Part shown: in pieces, positions 36,782 through 49,300 of the stretch
Layout: each line of letters opens with the position of its first letter
Position numbering within the stretch: position 1 is the stretch's first letter
The notes under the pieces: generated by a model
Told to the model about the DNA's origin: nothing
The model's database searches: none
What the model saw: only the letters and a program-made list of their open reading frames with translations
Position numbers and translations under genes: made by a program
Assembly (NCBI GenBank): GCA_905331475.1
Contig: CAJNYU010002963.1
Location: 49,193-113,192, forward strand
Length of the DNA stretch: 64,000 nucleotides
From: Rotaria socialis
Taxonomy: Eukaryota > Rotifera > Eurotatoria > Philodinida > Philodinidae
Reading direction: 5' to 3'

Positions 36782-39700
36782 ACAGGAATGAAACATGATC
36801 GTGCAATTATAATTCTTGTCTTTTGGCTTCCCTTACTAGTCGTTTTGTTTTTGTATCTGGTGAAGTGACATAACCAGAGAGTTTATTGAATATGGACTAG
36901 AATAATAAGAAATATTCATGAATGTGCAAATTTGTAGCGTCGTTAATTTTCTCTTGATGTAAAATCTTTTTCTGTTTGTTTGACTTTTTCCTTCTCCTCA
37001 AACTATTATCTCCTATGCTTGTTTTTAACCAATACGACACACGAGTAAGTTATACAGTGCAAAATTAAATGAAAGATAAAATTAAAAAAAGCAATATTCA
37101 GTCGAAAATTTATGATATTCATTATTCAAAAAACTTTGTATTCCATGAACGAATTTGCCTATGTTTCACATTAGAAAATGTTGAAACCAAGAGTTGACTA
37201 TGAAACTAATAAAACGCGCTCTTCCGGTCTGTTTTTTTTTGTATGTCTGATCATGATATCCTAAGAAGAGTCGAGCGCTAAAAGAACACATATGCCTATA
37301 GATAAGTGAACCCGATAAATTATGAGATGAAATTTAAAGCATGAACGCGTTGATTTTACTGGCAAAACGATGAGAAACAAGAAGAAGTGAGTTTTTCTCT
37401 GTCAAGTAAACTATTACAACTGATGTCACAAACGAACGAGCATTTTCATATCAAAATCTAGGTGTCTCATTGACTCGTAGAATAAAAGACGAATTGCAGG
37501 CTGTCGAGATTAATAGTCATGATAATTTAATTGCAGAATCTAAATATAAATAGTTCTTTTGGTAAAATGAAACATGCTGTTTTCTTTCTTTCTATAAAAT
37601 CGGATTTATATGCGGGAAGGTCCTTACTAATATTTAAAAAAGATGAAATTTATGATTTCAATGATTCTCATGTTTTTTTAATGTTATATCTTGCCGAGTA
37701 AGTTTTTACAAAAAAAGATTTTCTATTCACATTTTCTGATAAGAAATTGAAGCGTAAATAAGACAAAGAAAAAATTATTATTAATAGTTGCAAATTATAC
37801 ATGCCAATAAAATCATAACCAAAAGAAAAACGCAATTATCTCATTGAATAATTTTTAGTAAATAAATGAAAACAACTAATCATCTATATGAATATGGTGC
37901 TTATTCAAATTGTTGTTTTTGATCAAGTTTATTGACATGAAGATTTACGGTTGTTGAACACAACTTCTTTCTTTTTATTTTCTCATCGATAAGGAACAAC
38001 ATTATGTTCTACTCGTAAACATTATGTTCTACTCATAAGTATTATTTTCATATGTAAAGTAAGGTTCTTCGATTACTACTTAAATATCACAACACAATAA
38101 TATATTCAACCGCCATTCGTTTTATTTCATTCTCGTTGCTATCTTACTTAATTAGGAATTCGTAATTATGCGCAATAGATCCAATTAATATCACAAGAAA
38201 AGCAGAAGATTTCATATCGATTTTTCGTTATTCTGGGTTTTGAATGAGAAAATTTGTATACAAACGCATTCCTTTTAGTAGTTGTTAGTGTACACATGAG
38301 AGAAAAGTTGATGGGAAATATGCCGTACGCTGAATATAAAAAAAAAAGAAAAACTGTCAGCCTGAATCGAGTGACGAGAGTAGTCGGGTTGCTTGGTGGC
38401 ATTCTTCCTTCTGTTTCTTCATCATTCTTCATTTCTTTTTTCTTGTATATTTTTTTATTTTCATAATTATTTTATGTCCATTCCACCCGATAATAATATT
38501 GACTAAAAATCTTCACTGACATAAACAGGTAAATTGTGTAACAATTTTCAAAGTTTTTACTTTTCCGATTTGCTTTTTTACTTTTCAAAAACCGAGTTTT
38601 TCCAAAGATAAAAGGTTTTAGCTATATGCGTAGAGAATTAAAAGACTTTGGTTGTTGTTGCTGTTGTCAACATTGATAGGAAGCAGTTTTCAAAAATGAA
38701 GAGACGATGTGTCAAGGAGAAAATAATAAAAATATCAACTTTAAAACAAAAATCTACTTGTCAGTAATACAAAAAGAAGAAGAAGAAAAGCTCAGCAACC
38801 CATTAAATATTTTATTATTACTTTTAGATTGAAATTTCAGCTTGTTTATTGTTAACCCAGAACAAAATAAACTTACCAGGGGTATAAAATGATTTCTTTT
38901 TCTTCTTCTTCTTCTTCTTCTTCTTCTTTTCATTCAAATTCAATGACTAATATTTTCATAAGCAAAACAAAATCGTTGCTCTCTGGCTCTTACTTTTATA
39001 GCAATTTTCTTTAAAACAAACTTGTGCATGCAGACATGTTTTAATTACACATGGCAGGACTATCATGATCATTTTATATTAATAGAAAACAAACTTTTGA
39101 GGTTACTTAATAAATTTTCAATTACTACTCATTCTAAGTGAAGAAGATTGTCGTAATTGTTGCTTTGAAAAATATTGTATTCAATGTTGCCACAAATAAA
39201 TAGTGAGCACTGAGTATTTAGTTAAGCAAGAGAAAAAGAAAAGCAAAAGTCCACACAAAGTGTCAAAACTGTCACCAGCAAAGAAGGTATGGTTCATTAA
39301 GCAGGATAGTTATGCTCATTAGTCTTTCTACAGAAAGTGGTTTTATGTATTATGCTTTCACGTACTCTCTTTCTTTTTCTGTTTGCCACTTCATCTTTAG
39401 CATCCTCTTCTAGCTATTTTATGTAGTCGCATGGTAGCAGTCAGAATAAACCATGATGATAGCGATGATCACATATTTTCTATTCTTTTCTTCTTGGATT
39501 TCTTCTTTCTAATGCCTTTTAGCTGTTAGCAAGAAAGAGAATACATGGCTACATCTATGCGTGCATAAAACTTTAACAAAAAGAAATGCCATATTCATAC
39601 CCATCCCCAAGATCTGTTTTATCCTTCATTCAGTTATGTATTTGGTGTGTGTTATTGTTTTTGGTTTTTTTCTCCGATCCTTCAGAATGAATCGTTTTCC

Positions 39701-40423
39701 TATTTTATTTATTTTCCTATTTTTTTACGTTTATCTTCGCTAAGCTGCTGTCTAAATGTCTATTATGCTTTAAAATTGACTAATTCTAAGTTTTCAGACA
39801 AAAAAAAAAGCTAAAATCCTATGAAAATTTTCTTCGTCGTATTTTTTCTTGTTTTTAATATTTAGTATCGTCAGTATAGATGTGTGAAGAAAGGTGATTC
39901 TTTGATGCAGGAAGCTATTTCTAATTTTGCAGCGGCACATTCATTCCAAATATACTAGGTAACAATCGATAATGTTCTCTCTTTTACAGGCACTACCTTT
40001 ATCTTACAATTATAGTTTAAAAAGTATGCTAGATTTCAGAAAAAAAATTTAAAAAACAAACAACTTGGCAGTTTTGAAATATTTTTCATTCGATTGAACG
40101 GCAATACATCTCTATGTAAGCTAGTGAATGAGTAGAGTAGTAGATTCTGTTTGCTTTGCCTTTTTCTTTCTTTTCTGTTCTCATATTCGTAGTTTTTAAT
40201 GCATCTGGTATGTTAAATATGTAACATCAATATGTTTTTCGTTTTCTTTTCCTTAAAATAATTATTCAACCATGTGACAAAAACGTGTGCCTATCGATCT
40301 TACCTTAGCGGTGATGTTTGAAGAGCAGTCTATCATTATACGTTTACTATCACCTATCTATAACGTGAGACAATCAATATTTCGCTGCCGCCAATCAAAA
40401 GTAAATATGCGGCTTGGTTGACG
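36782..40423. other. Intergenic, AT-rich, with microsatellites
   Basis: No gene supported. A (TTC)n tract lies at about 38898-38930, and a short tandem duplication of CATTATGTTCTACTC at about 37999-38036. Confidence 0.5.
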
Positions 40424-40567
40424 CAGTAGTGTCAAACTTGAAACTTGAATTCAGTTGAAAATAGAAAATTTCAACTTTCAACTCATAGCGACATATGTAT
40501 GAGCCACGATTATTCAGAATGCTATTGGTTTAAAAGTCGAAAATTGAATTCAAGTTTGACATATATG
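40424..40567. mobile_element. 144-bp hAT-like MITE with perfect 8-bp target duplication
   Basis: Left end CAGTAGTGTCAAACTTGAA and reverse-complemented right end CATATATGTCAAACTTGAA match at 16 of 19. The element is flanked on both sides by GGTTGACG (40416-40423 and 40568-40575). The end sequence resembles Charlie-type hAT termini. It lies 137 bases upstream of the calcium-sensor start codon, so it may sit in the promoter or 5' leader. Confidence 0.75.
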
Positions 40568-40704
40568 GGTTGACGTACAACAAGAATGTGTGTTTGACAA
40601 TTTCATCGTATTCTATGTGTTCAATTTCAACTGCATGTATAAAAAAATATTATTTTTGTTTTCATTTTCAAGATTGTGTATTGCTCTCATTGAATGGTCT
40701 ATCT

Positions 40705-42062
40705 ATGGGTACACAATTTAGTTCGGCCACGCTGGACGATGCCACAGTGGCTATGATTAAATGTAAAACAAGAATGAAATCGACTGAAATCACAGACTGG
40801 TTTAATGAACTCAAAGTAAACATTCTAGAATTCTTTTTACCGTTATTTCATCAATAATATTAGATTTCTTTTATTGTTATTTTGAATGTATAAAATGTCT
40901 GACTAGTTTCCAAGGAAAAAATTTGAATGAATCCAAAAGATTTATAGAATGTGTACGAGAAAATTCTTGTTGATGCCATTCGTAAATTTTGCATAGAGCA
41001 ACAAATAATCAAATGGCCTTTGTAATATGTTCTGTGTTGATTAGATCATTGTAAAAACGAGATTAAATAGGAACGTAAGAAAATGTCTACGATTCTTTTC
41101 CCCTGATCCTTAAACAAAACAAAAGATAAATATTTTCAAACATCTTTTCAATAGACACAAGAGATCTTCATAGTTCTTCAATGAATTTTCTCTGTCATTA
41201 GAGCATAACGAATTCTTTTTATTTTCAACAACAACAACAATAATTATAATAATAATAGCAAATTCTAATCTTTTTTATTCTATTATCACCTAGACACGAT
41301 GTCCAAATGGTAAAATGACAAAAAAAGATATGTTAAAATGTTATAAAGATTTAAGTTCATGTGACATGGACAAAGTTGAACATGTTGTTAATGCTATATA
41401 TAAAGCTTTCGATGTAGATAATGATGGTAAAGTAGGTAAGAAGTTATTGCTTTTGTGTTTTTTTTAAACTATGCATTTTTATACTCAAAAATATTTATTT
41501 ATTTTTTTGTATAAATAGATATCAAAGAGTTCGCTATTGGATTTTTATTGACTACGAAAGGTTCGATAGAAGAAAAACTTAATTATACTTTTCAACTCTA
41601 TGGTACAAAATATTGAAAGAAAAAGAATAAATCGATTTATTTTTTTTTATCTTTCTAGATATTGACAAGGATGGCTTTATTGACCAATCTGAGATTGATA
41701 TTATGGCTAAGGTATGTCAAATTTTAAATATAGCGTAGCAATATCTGCCGAAAATAAAAGAAAAAAAAGAGCTCATAGAAGATCGTTTTTTCGATGTTGA
41801 GGAGAAATGCTGATGTTTCCTTTCTTTTGCTTTCGCTTTACATCCTACTTCACAGAATACTCTTATACATTTGTTCGTTTATTTTCAGTATGTATTGCGG
41901 ATGTTAGGTGGTAATGGTAGTGAATCCGAGTCGGTTGAATTGCTCAAACATTTCATTAGTGCATGTCACTGTAATGAACAAGGCCTAATAACAAAGGAAA
42001 GTTTTGTGCGAGCCTTGTCCAAAAACGAATTACTTTGTCAACTTTTATCTCCTTTTACGTAA
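40705..42062 (+). CDS. Neuronal calcium sensor family protein (recoverin/NCS/hippocalcin type)
   Basis: Small EF-hand protein that moves to membranes or partners on calcium binding. Exons: 40705-40815, 41294-41435, 41519-41602, 41659-41711, 41889-42062, giving 187 residues (NCS-1 is 190). The start MGTQFSS supplies Gly2 for N-myristoylation, which decides this ATG over upstream ones. EF1 is degenerate and has the family's Cys-Pro (TRCPNGK). EF2, DVDNDGKVDIKE, and EF3, DIDKDGFIDQSE, are canonical 12-residue loops. EF4 (CHCNEQGLITKES) has lost the position-1 Asp and the final Glu, so only two sites should bind calcium, as in recoverin. The linker TTKGSIEEKLNYTFQLYDID matches the NCS family closely. 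The N-terminal region is shorter and more divergent than in NCS-1. I cannot choose between NCS-1, hippocalcin and KChIP orthology. Confidence 0.88.
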
Positions 42063-43366
42063 CAAGAAAAAGCAATCCATCGCGTTTACATCATGAGTGC
42101 AAAGAGAAAAACTAAAAGCTTCCTTTTGATCTATTATACTTCCCAACGATGGTAAAGCTTTCGATTTATTTTATTTCATGTATCTGTTTGATTGTCATAT
42201 GTATTTTTATTTTTGAAAAAATGATAAAAACCAACCAAATTAATTTAGAATTGAAAGCATCCTATTCCAAAAAGATTTGTTTTAATGAGAAAATTCTTCA
42301 ACGAAAAAAACTAGCATACATGTGAAGAATTACCACCATATACTGTATGAAATGACTGTCTACACAGAACAGTTGTTCGATGAATTTGATAGCATGCTGT
42401 TTTTATTTTATTTCTGTCGAGTACAATTTATGAAAAATAGAAAAGTCAATAGAATTCAGATTACGCTGCAATAATAGCTGCTTTGATGATGCTGATACTT
42501 TTTTCTACAGCAAACGAAATAATAATAAAAAAAGAGTACAGATTGGTTTCGTCATAGATCAAAGAAAGATCATTTGCTGCACCGACAAGTTGCAATGTAC
42601 AGCGCACTTTGCAATTTAATCAATTAAGTAACATGGTATAAATATATATGACAAGTCATTTTTTTACAGCTGCAGTTTATGGATAATGTTATATTATTTA
42701 TTTGCAGATGCCATCAAACCATTTGTACACTAGTACTCAGAAAAAATTCTAAAAATAAAGTAAACATAATCATTGATATTTAAGATTAAAACCGAGTCTT
42801 CAGTTTCTATTTAATCCTTATTTACTGATTAAGTCTAGTCTTTTACCTATAAGAGTACCGACGTGTAATATCATAGAAGTCCCATTATTGTGTAGAACAA
42901 CATAGGTAAATTTCAATTTTCAGGGCAAAATCGCACTTGATAATCCTTGCTCGAAAACAGTAACCCAAGATTAATGAACCTTAATGTAACGAATTGATTA
43001 CGATGATAAATTTAGCTTTCTCCCTAGGATTTAAAGAAGATTTTTTCTGGCATATTTTTGATCTTCCATGATCTTAAAACTTTAACGTGCATATTCTCAT
43101 TAGTACATTAAGAAGATTCGCATGTCTATAATATATCGCAAAAAAAGAGAAAGCGAGAGGGTACTCTAAATGGTTATAACATTGATGCGCCAGAAAACCT
43201 TCGTTTTCTTTAATATTTATGAGAGAAAATGTCAACATCGATGGTTAAAACGATGCAAAGGTGTTAACTACTTTTTTTGATGATTCTCACCAACTCTCAT
43301 ATAGAGATCATGAGAACAACCAAATAAAATGAGGCGAATTAAATTTATTTGACAGATAATGTCTGC
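42063..43366. other. Intergenic, AT-rich
   Basis: 3' flank of the calcium sensor. No gene, RNA or transposon end recognised before the inverted-repeat element that begins at 43374. Confidence 0.45.
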
Positions 43367-44026
43367 TAGTGATGAATGGGTACCATTTTCCACCAATTGC
43401 GGTTCCGTAAATCACTCCCTAAATCAAATCCACATTTGTGGAAAATGCGACGATTCAAATTTTCTGATCACCAATTGGGGATTTTCGAATTTGTGGATAA
43501 TCTAAAATAGAAAATACAGTGTGTGAAATCCTACTTTGTACAATAATTGAATTGCGACCACACTATATTAACAAGCGAAAACTGCGACGAAAAACATATG
43601 CTATAGAATGATTCTGGTAACCAGAATATTTGTTCTGTAGTTCAACATGACTGTACATGAGAAAAATAAAATTTTCAAAATGAGAAATATAGACGCTAAT
43701 CGTTTGTGAATACTCGTAGGCTGTTATCAAGTGTAGAATAAGATTAAACTGTAAATCCAAATGTAACAATATACATCTGTGTATTGATGAACTCTAAAAT
43801 GAATCTGGTGACTAGAATGTGTATTCTGTTACTCAACACGAGTGTAGATGAGGCGGGGGAGGCGGATGTAATTTTCAAAATAAGAAATAAGCACTGATCA
43901 TTTGCAAGTGATTGTTTGTTATTATCAAGTTAGTCATAAGATTAATCCACGTATTTGGAAATAATAATATAGATCTGTTTGAATTAAATTTGGAATGAAT
44001 CTGGTTACCAGAATCTATGTTCTGTT

Positions 44027-44960
44027 CAGTGTTGCCAGATCTTCTGTATTTTCCAGAAAAATTCCGGATTTTACAACTTTTTCTGGATTCTGGATTTTTC
44101 TGGATTTTAGAATTTAGATCACTCTTTTAAATTACATATTATTTATTTGTTAATATTCAAAAAAAAAATTTTATTTGATAGCAGCTCAGTGACTAATTGC
44201 ACTATTTCATTGATATACTTAAAAGACGAATGATATTTTAACCATTCTAACGCATAGATTTTCTTATGTTTTTTTTTCAACAATCTGTAAGAAGATAATA
44301 GTAATGAATACGTTGAAAGTGTTTTTTAAACAACGAAACATTTATCTCATGATAAACGAAATCGTATGTCAACAAAACTTATTCGAGCTGAGTTACAAAT
44401 TCGATTGAACTCGTCGTTACGTTGTACAAAAGCTTATGAATATTTTTTGTCAAAACTAGTACTATTAAAACTTATTCAGTCCACACTGAAAACAAAAAAA
44501 GTACTTTACCGAAATTTGAAGATTTTGGAAAGTCACACGAAACTATGATCAGGTTTTTACCGAAATTGAAAAGGTTTTGTGTGATTTTACTAAACCTTCA
44601 AAGTTCGGTACAGTATCGTAAAAAGGTTCAGAATACGTTTCAAAATTCGAAGCCTTTTAAAGTTCGGTAAAGTACCTTTTTTGTTTTCAGTGCAGTGAAA
44701 AATATTCTATTAAAAACCAACGCGTTAAATAATAGTGAAATTTAGAATTTTGACGTCTTTTTTCTTTTTTTTTTATATTGAAACATGTGTTTTTTGAAGT
44801 AATAATAATGTAATTGAGAACAAAATTTAGAGATACTTATTTTAGCGGATAAAAATCAACTGCTAAAAGTATTTCTGAATTTCACAAAAAACGTTTCTGG
44901 AATTTTCTGGATTTTTACATTGGAATTCTGGATTTCTGACTATGACATCTAGCAACACTG
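44027..44960 (+). mobile_element. hAT deletion derivative with transposase remnant, nested in the inverted-repeat element
   Basis: Ends are CAGTGTTGCCAGAT and, reverse-complemented, CAGTGTTGCTAGAT (13 of 14). Both sides carry the same 8-bp duplication GTTCTGTT (44019-44026, 44961-44968), which also restores the interrupted tandem unit of the host element when removed. Subterminal repeats of TTCTGGATTTT/AAAATCCAGAA occur at both ends. An internal frame (about 44343-44480) reads DKRNRMSTKLIRAELQIRLN and then SLRCTKAYEYFLSK. This resembles the C-terminal part of hAT transposases. The rest of the transposase is missing. Confidence 0.8.
44484..44692. mobile_element. 209-bp MITE nested inside the hAT derivative
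   Basis: CACTGAAAACAAAAAAAGTACTTTACCGAA at the left is matched, inverted, by TTCGGTAAAGTACCTTTTTTGTTTTCAGTG at the right, an inverted repeat of about 30 bases with almost no mismatch. Possible flanks are CAGTCCA and CAGTGAA (five of seven). It interrupts the hAT frame just after LLKLIQS, so it arrived after the hAT copy. Superfamily uncertain. Confidence 0.75.
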
Positions 44961-45225
44961 GTTCTGTTATTCAACATGAGTTTGGATTAGGATAACAGTA
45001 TCATTTTCAAAATAAGACATGTACAGTATTCAACGACAAAGAAGTTATTGACTGTAGTCATCTGTAGAATAAGATTAAAATACATATTCGAAGAAAATAA
45101 AACTTACATATGAATCGATGAACTATATGAAATGAATCTTAAGTGAACGATAAATAGATTAACGGATGAAAGAATTGAGACTGGACAATTTTCTGATTAG
45201 TCAACATCTGCCGGCAGCATAAATG

Positions 45226-45428
45226 TACAGAAAAAAGGATTGTACGAAACTTTTTGACACAGATACCTCTAAGAGGTCTCCTACGAAAAATCAGAAGAGA
45301 TTTTATACGGAACCTCTGTAGCTACTAAACCTAAAAAAGGTTTGAAGAACTGATGCGGCACCTGGTAGTAAACAATGCAGCTCAACGAGACATCAAAGAA
45401 TTCGTTTGGTACCATTTTTTTCAGTGTA
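45226..45428. repeat. Possible further MITE inside the inverted-repeat element
   Basis: TACAGAAAAAAGGATTGTACGAAAC at the left resembles the reverse complement of the right end, TACACTGAAAAAAATGGTACCAAAC. The ends recall the 44484-44692 MITE. The match is imperfect and no target duplication was confirmed. Confidence 0.3.
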
Positions 45429-46249
45429 GTCACTAACAAAATACAAGTGCAATCTTCGGTATGTTTCCTTCATTATTAGACTGTACAACTTTGTTCAATT
45501 GACAAACCTTTTGACTAAGAAGACATAAATGAAACCTGCAAGTCATAGTTCAAAATGAATATGACACGGAAATGATGCAGTTCGCAAAAAAAGGCATTTT
45601 TAAGTATCCGCTCGCAATAAAAGAAGATAACATATTCTGGTCACCAGATTCGTTCCATAGTTCATCGATTCATATGCATTTTTATTATCATCCAATACAT
45701 AGTTTAATCTCACTCTAAAATTGATTACAGTCAACGACTTATATGTAGTTGAATACTGTAGCTACATTGATTATTTGTAAAATTTTATTTTTCTCATGTA
45801 CAGTCATGTTGAACGTCAAAACAAATATTCTGGTTGCCAGAATCATTCTATAGCATATGTTTTTCGTCACAGTTTTCGTTTGTTAATAGTGTGGCCGTAA
45901 TTAAATTAGTGTACAAAGTAGGATTTCACACACTGTATTTCCTATTTTAGATTATCCACAAATTCGAAAATCCCCAATTGGTGACCAGAAAATTTGAATC
46001 GTCGCATTTTCCACCAATGTGGATTTGGTTTAGATAGTGATTTACGGAACCGCAATTGGTGGAAAATGGGACCCTACCGTTAGTGATCGGTACAATAAGC
46101 ACTTAAATATTATATTAGAAATATAATCTCTTGAGATTTATTTTCTATGCTAACGTAAGATATTCTCATGTGAAGAAAATTCTATGTTATTCAACTATGA
46201 GATTAGAAGATAATAGCTTCGATATTTTGTATGATTATGTTGAGATGAA

Positions 46250-46255
46250 TTTATT
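46250..46255 (-). promoter_or_regulatory. Poly(A) signal AATAAA of the ARL13B-like gene
   Basis: AATAAA on the minus strand about 100 bases after the stop codon. Confidence 0.4.
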
Positions 46256-46352
46256 ATTTAATCAGATTATTTGTTAAGTTTAAAAAAGAAAGAAAGAAAA
46301 ATATGAGATTTGATAGTTTGAAAAATGCAACAAAATTTATCACAAAAGGACT

Positions 46353-49300
46353 TTAACTGTCATAGTTTGTTCTTTTTTGTGATCGATACGTATTATTGGA
46401 TTCACCTTTTGATGTAAAAAAATCATGATCATCAATACGAGATCGTGAACTGCTACCACCATAAGTATTGTTCGCATTATAAGGCGATGAATAATTTGGT
46501 TTTTTCGATGAACTCGGATAATCATCATCTTCAAATTTTGAGCTTGACATTGGTTTCGACGACGAATACGGTCGATCTTCATTATCATGCTTCGCACGGA
46601 TTGTCGATTTTGGTGATGAATAAGGATTATCGTCAAATTTTGATGTTGAATAATCATTACTGAAAGTCGAACGTGCTATCGGCTTTGATTTTGAATAATT
46701 ATCCTTATTATCATCATCATCGTCATCATCATCATAGTTTGTAACTGTTTTTTTTCTTGAAGATGATAATGGACGAGTATCACCGTCGTCGTCATATCTC
46801 GGACGAGTGGCTATTTTCGGTGAAGTTCCTCGATAGTCCTGATCAAGATTTAGACGACTAGATGGTCGTTGATAACTTTTATTAGTTTCAAAATCATAAT
46901 TTTTATTTATTTTTGTTGCTGTTTTTGAATAATTATCTTCATCGTCATCATCATAGGCATTGGATGATTTCTTTGATGTTGCATTCATAAGACGATTGTT
47001 TGTTCTACTGTAAATATCATCGTCATCATCATGAAAACTTGATAATGGTTTTTTAGTACTTGAAGAAAATTTATTTGTCGAAAAGGTTGAATTATCAAAT
47101 CGATCGGTTAACTAAGCAACAGTAAAAAAAATCGTTTCATTAATAAAAAAGAACAGAAACATTTACTTTCGGTTTTTGCTGTTTATATATATCATCTTCG
47201 TCATCACTACCATAGTTACGTTTCGATAATGAACCATTCGTATAAGATTTCGTATCATGCACAAGCGGACTCATATTTCGTCGTTTTGAATCACTTAGTA
47301 TCGATGAATTTGAATGAAGCTTGGATAACATATCATCACTTTTTGTTAGTTTAAGAGCTGATGAAATTGACCAAGGAGTTTCTTCAGGAAACGGTTCATA
47401 TGTAGATCGAAAGGGTTTCGGTTCATTACTACTTGATCTCTTTGTTGCTGCATTATTATTCGTTATAGGACCGATTACCTTTTTTTTCTTACTAAAATCA
47501 TTTCCCATAGATGATTTACTACGATAAACATCATCATCATCATCATCATCATCGTCATTGTCGCTGTAGGCTTTAGTTTTGGCTTTACCTGGAAATATAC
47601 TTGGAAGTTTTTCAGTAGTCATTCTTGAATGATAATCTGTATTTTTATTTGTGAAACTAGTATTTTTTTTCTTCGAATATTTATCATCGCTCGCATGTCC
47701 ATCACTATCGTATTGATTAATTTTTCGACTTGTTCGATTAGTTTTTGCTTTCGTAATACGTAAGTTAAGTTGTGTATAGTTCTCATCGATTGTTCGAATT
47801 AACCATGAAAAACCCTTTCGTATCGACTCATCGGCTGATCGTTCATCATATTGAGGTAATGCCGTACATAATTCCTTAATAGAAATTTTAATTAAGATTT
47901 TTTATTTTGCTTGAAAATAACCACACAACGTACAATTTTATGTTTCGCTTTTAATTTTTCGATATTCAATCTACGTCTTAAATCATTTTCATTACTTATA
48001 GCACCTCTTTGATCTTGTTTGTTGGCCAAACTTATTTTAGAACAAGGGAAAACCTTATATAAAAGATCAAAATACGATATAACTTACATAAGAATCGGTT
48101 TATCTTTAAGTTTAACATTTTCAAGTAAATCTTCTAGAGTTTCTTGATTTTCTCTTAATCGATTTCTTTCACTTGCATCAAAGACAAATATTAAACCATG
48201 TATTTCATCATAAAATTGCGGCCATGAATTTTGACGAAATTTTTTTTCACCGCTTACATCAATCATTCGTACACGTTGATTTTTATTTTTTTTATCAGCA
48301 GCATTTTTTTCATTGATTGGGAAGGGGACCATTTTTGAATTTGAACCCATAGTTGGTTGAACGTCATCTGTGGGATCTACAATATAAAACTAATTAGAAG
48401 ATTGTCAATAAAATCAATATATTACTTCCTTCAATTGCTTTAACTGTCGACGTTTTACCTAAATAAATCTCGCGTAAGAAACAAAATGCATATGAATAGG
48501 ACCCTCTTACCGGCATCATCAAGACCAAATACACCAATTGTAATATCCCTAAAGAAAAATATTTTAAATAAGTAAAATATCATTCGTTTTTCTCAGACAT
48601 ATGAACAGCGCGTCATATTCAGAAAAGGCACAATTATTTCTCAATGTTTATGTCTAGAGATAAACTATCAAATGAAAATCTCTCAGTTTACTTTTTCACG
48701 TTTATCTAGTATTGAGATCGAAAATCTATAGACCCTTGGTTTTTTATGAAATTTTAAAACTGTACTGTATCTCACTCATAACTAAATCACTTCATGAAGA
48801 ATTTTTTACGTGAGGCTCAAAAAGGCATCGAATTTCTCAATTATTTTCTTAGCCAAATGGTTGAGGGTTACACTATTGATCAAATAAAATCAGTACATCA
48901 ATCACTATGTCAACGTTACGTTAGCATTGCAACTATACACGAAACTAATTTGTATGTTTATAGTGAAAAAATATGAATACGAAATGCTTGCTAGATTAGT
49001 TTTCTACTCGGGGCTCTTTCTTTTTCTCGTAGACGTTTATTTTTATAGACAACTTTCAGAATTGATCTTCAAAAAATTTGGTCTTCAGACAACATTTTAC
49101 AATAGCTAGTTTCTGTAGGCTCATATTTTTTGAATTTGTTTTACCAACCACTATGGAACACTAGGTATTACTCAAAAGTTATTCAAGCATAAAATATTGC
49201 GCAGATTGAGATAACAGAAAAGGACATGATCTGTATTTACAATTCAAAAGTATTGAATACTTCATGTTTCTTTGATATTAGAAACAGGATTAAATTTTAT

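Larger units (their letters stand above)
43374..46080. mobile_element. Long-terminal-inverted-repeat element, Mutator-like by structure
   Basis: The left arm, from GGGTACCATTTTCCACCAAT at about 43378, is repeated inverted in the right arm, ending about 46074 as ATTGGTGGAAAATGGGACCC. Similarity can be followed for over 400 bases on each side (about 43374-43800 against 45640-46080). TAGTGAT flanks both sides (43367-43373, 46081-46087), a 7-bp match within a possible 9-bp duplication. The left arm is followed by about three tandem, imperfect units of roughly 190 bases, each beginning GAATCTGGTNACCAGAAT, with one inverted copy on the right. No transposase is seen. Long inverted repeats with a 7-9-bp duplication fit Mutator-like elements, but this is inferred from structure alone. 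Confidence 0.65.

Noticed and set aside
46340..46657. 105-codon minus-strand frame rich in Ile, His and Arg
   Set aside because: Out-of-frame shadow of the ARL13B-like tail's repetitive exon.
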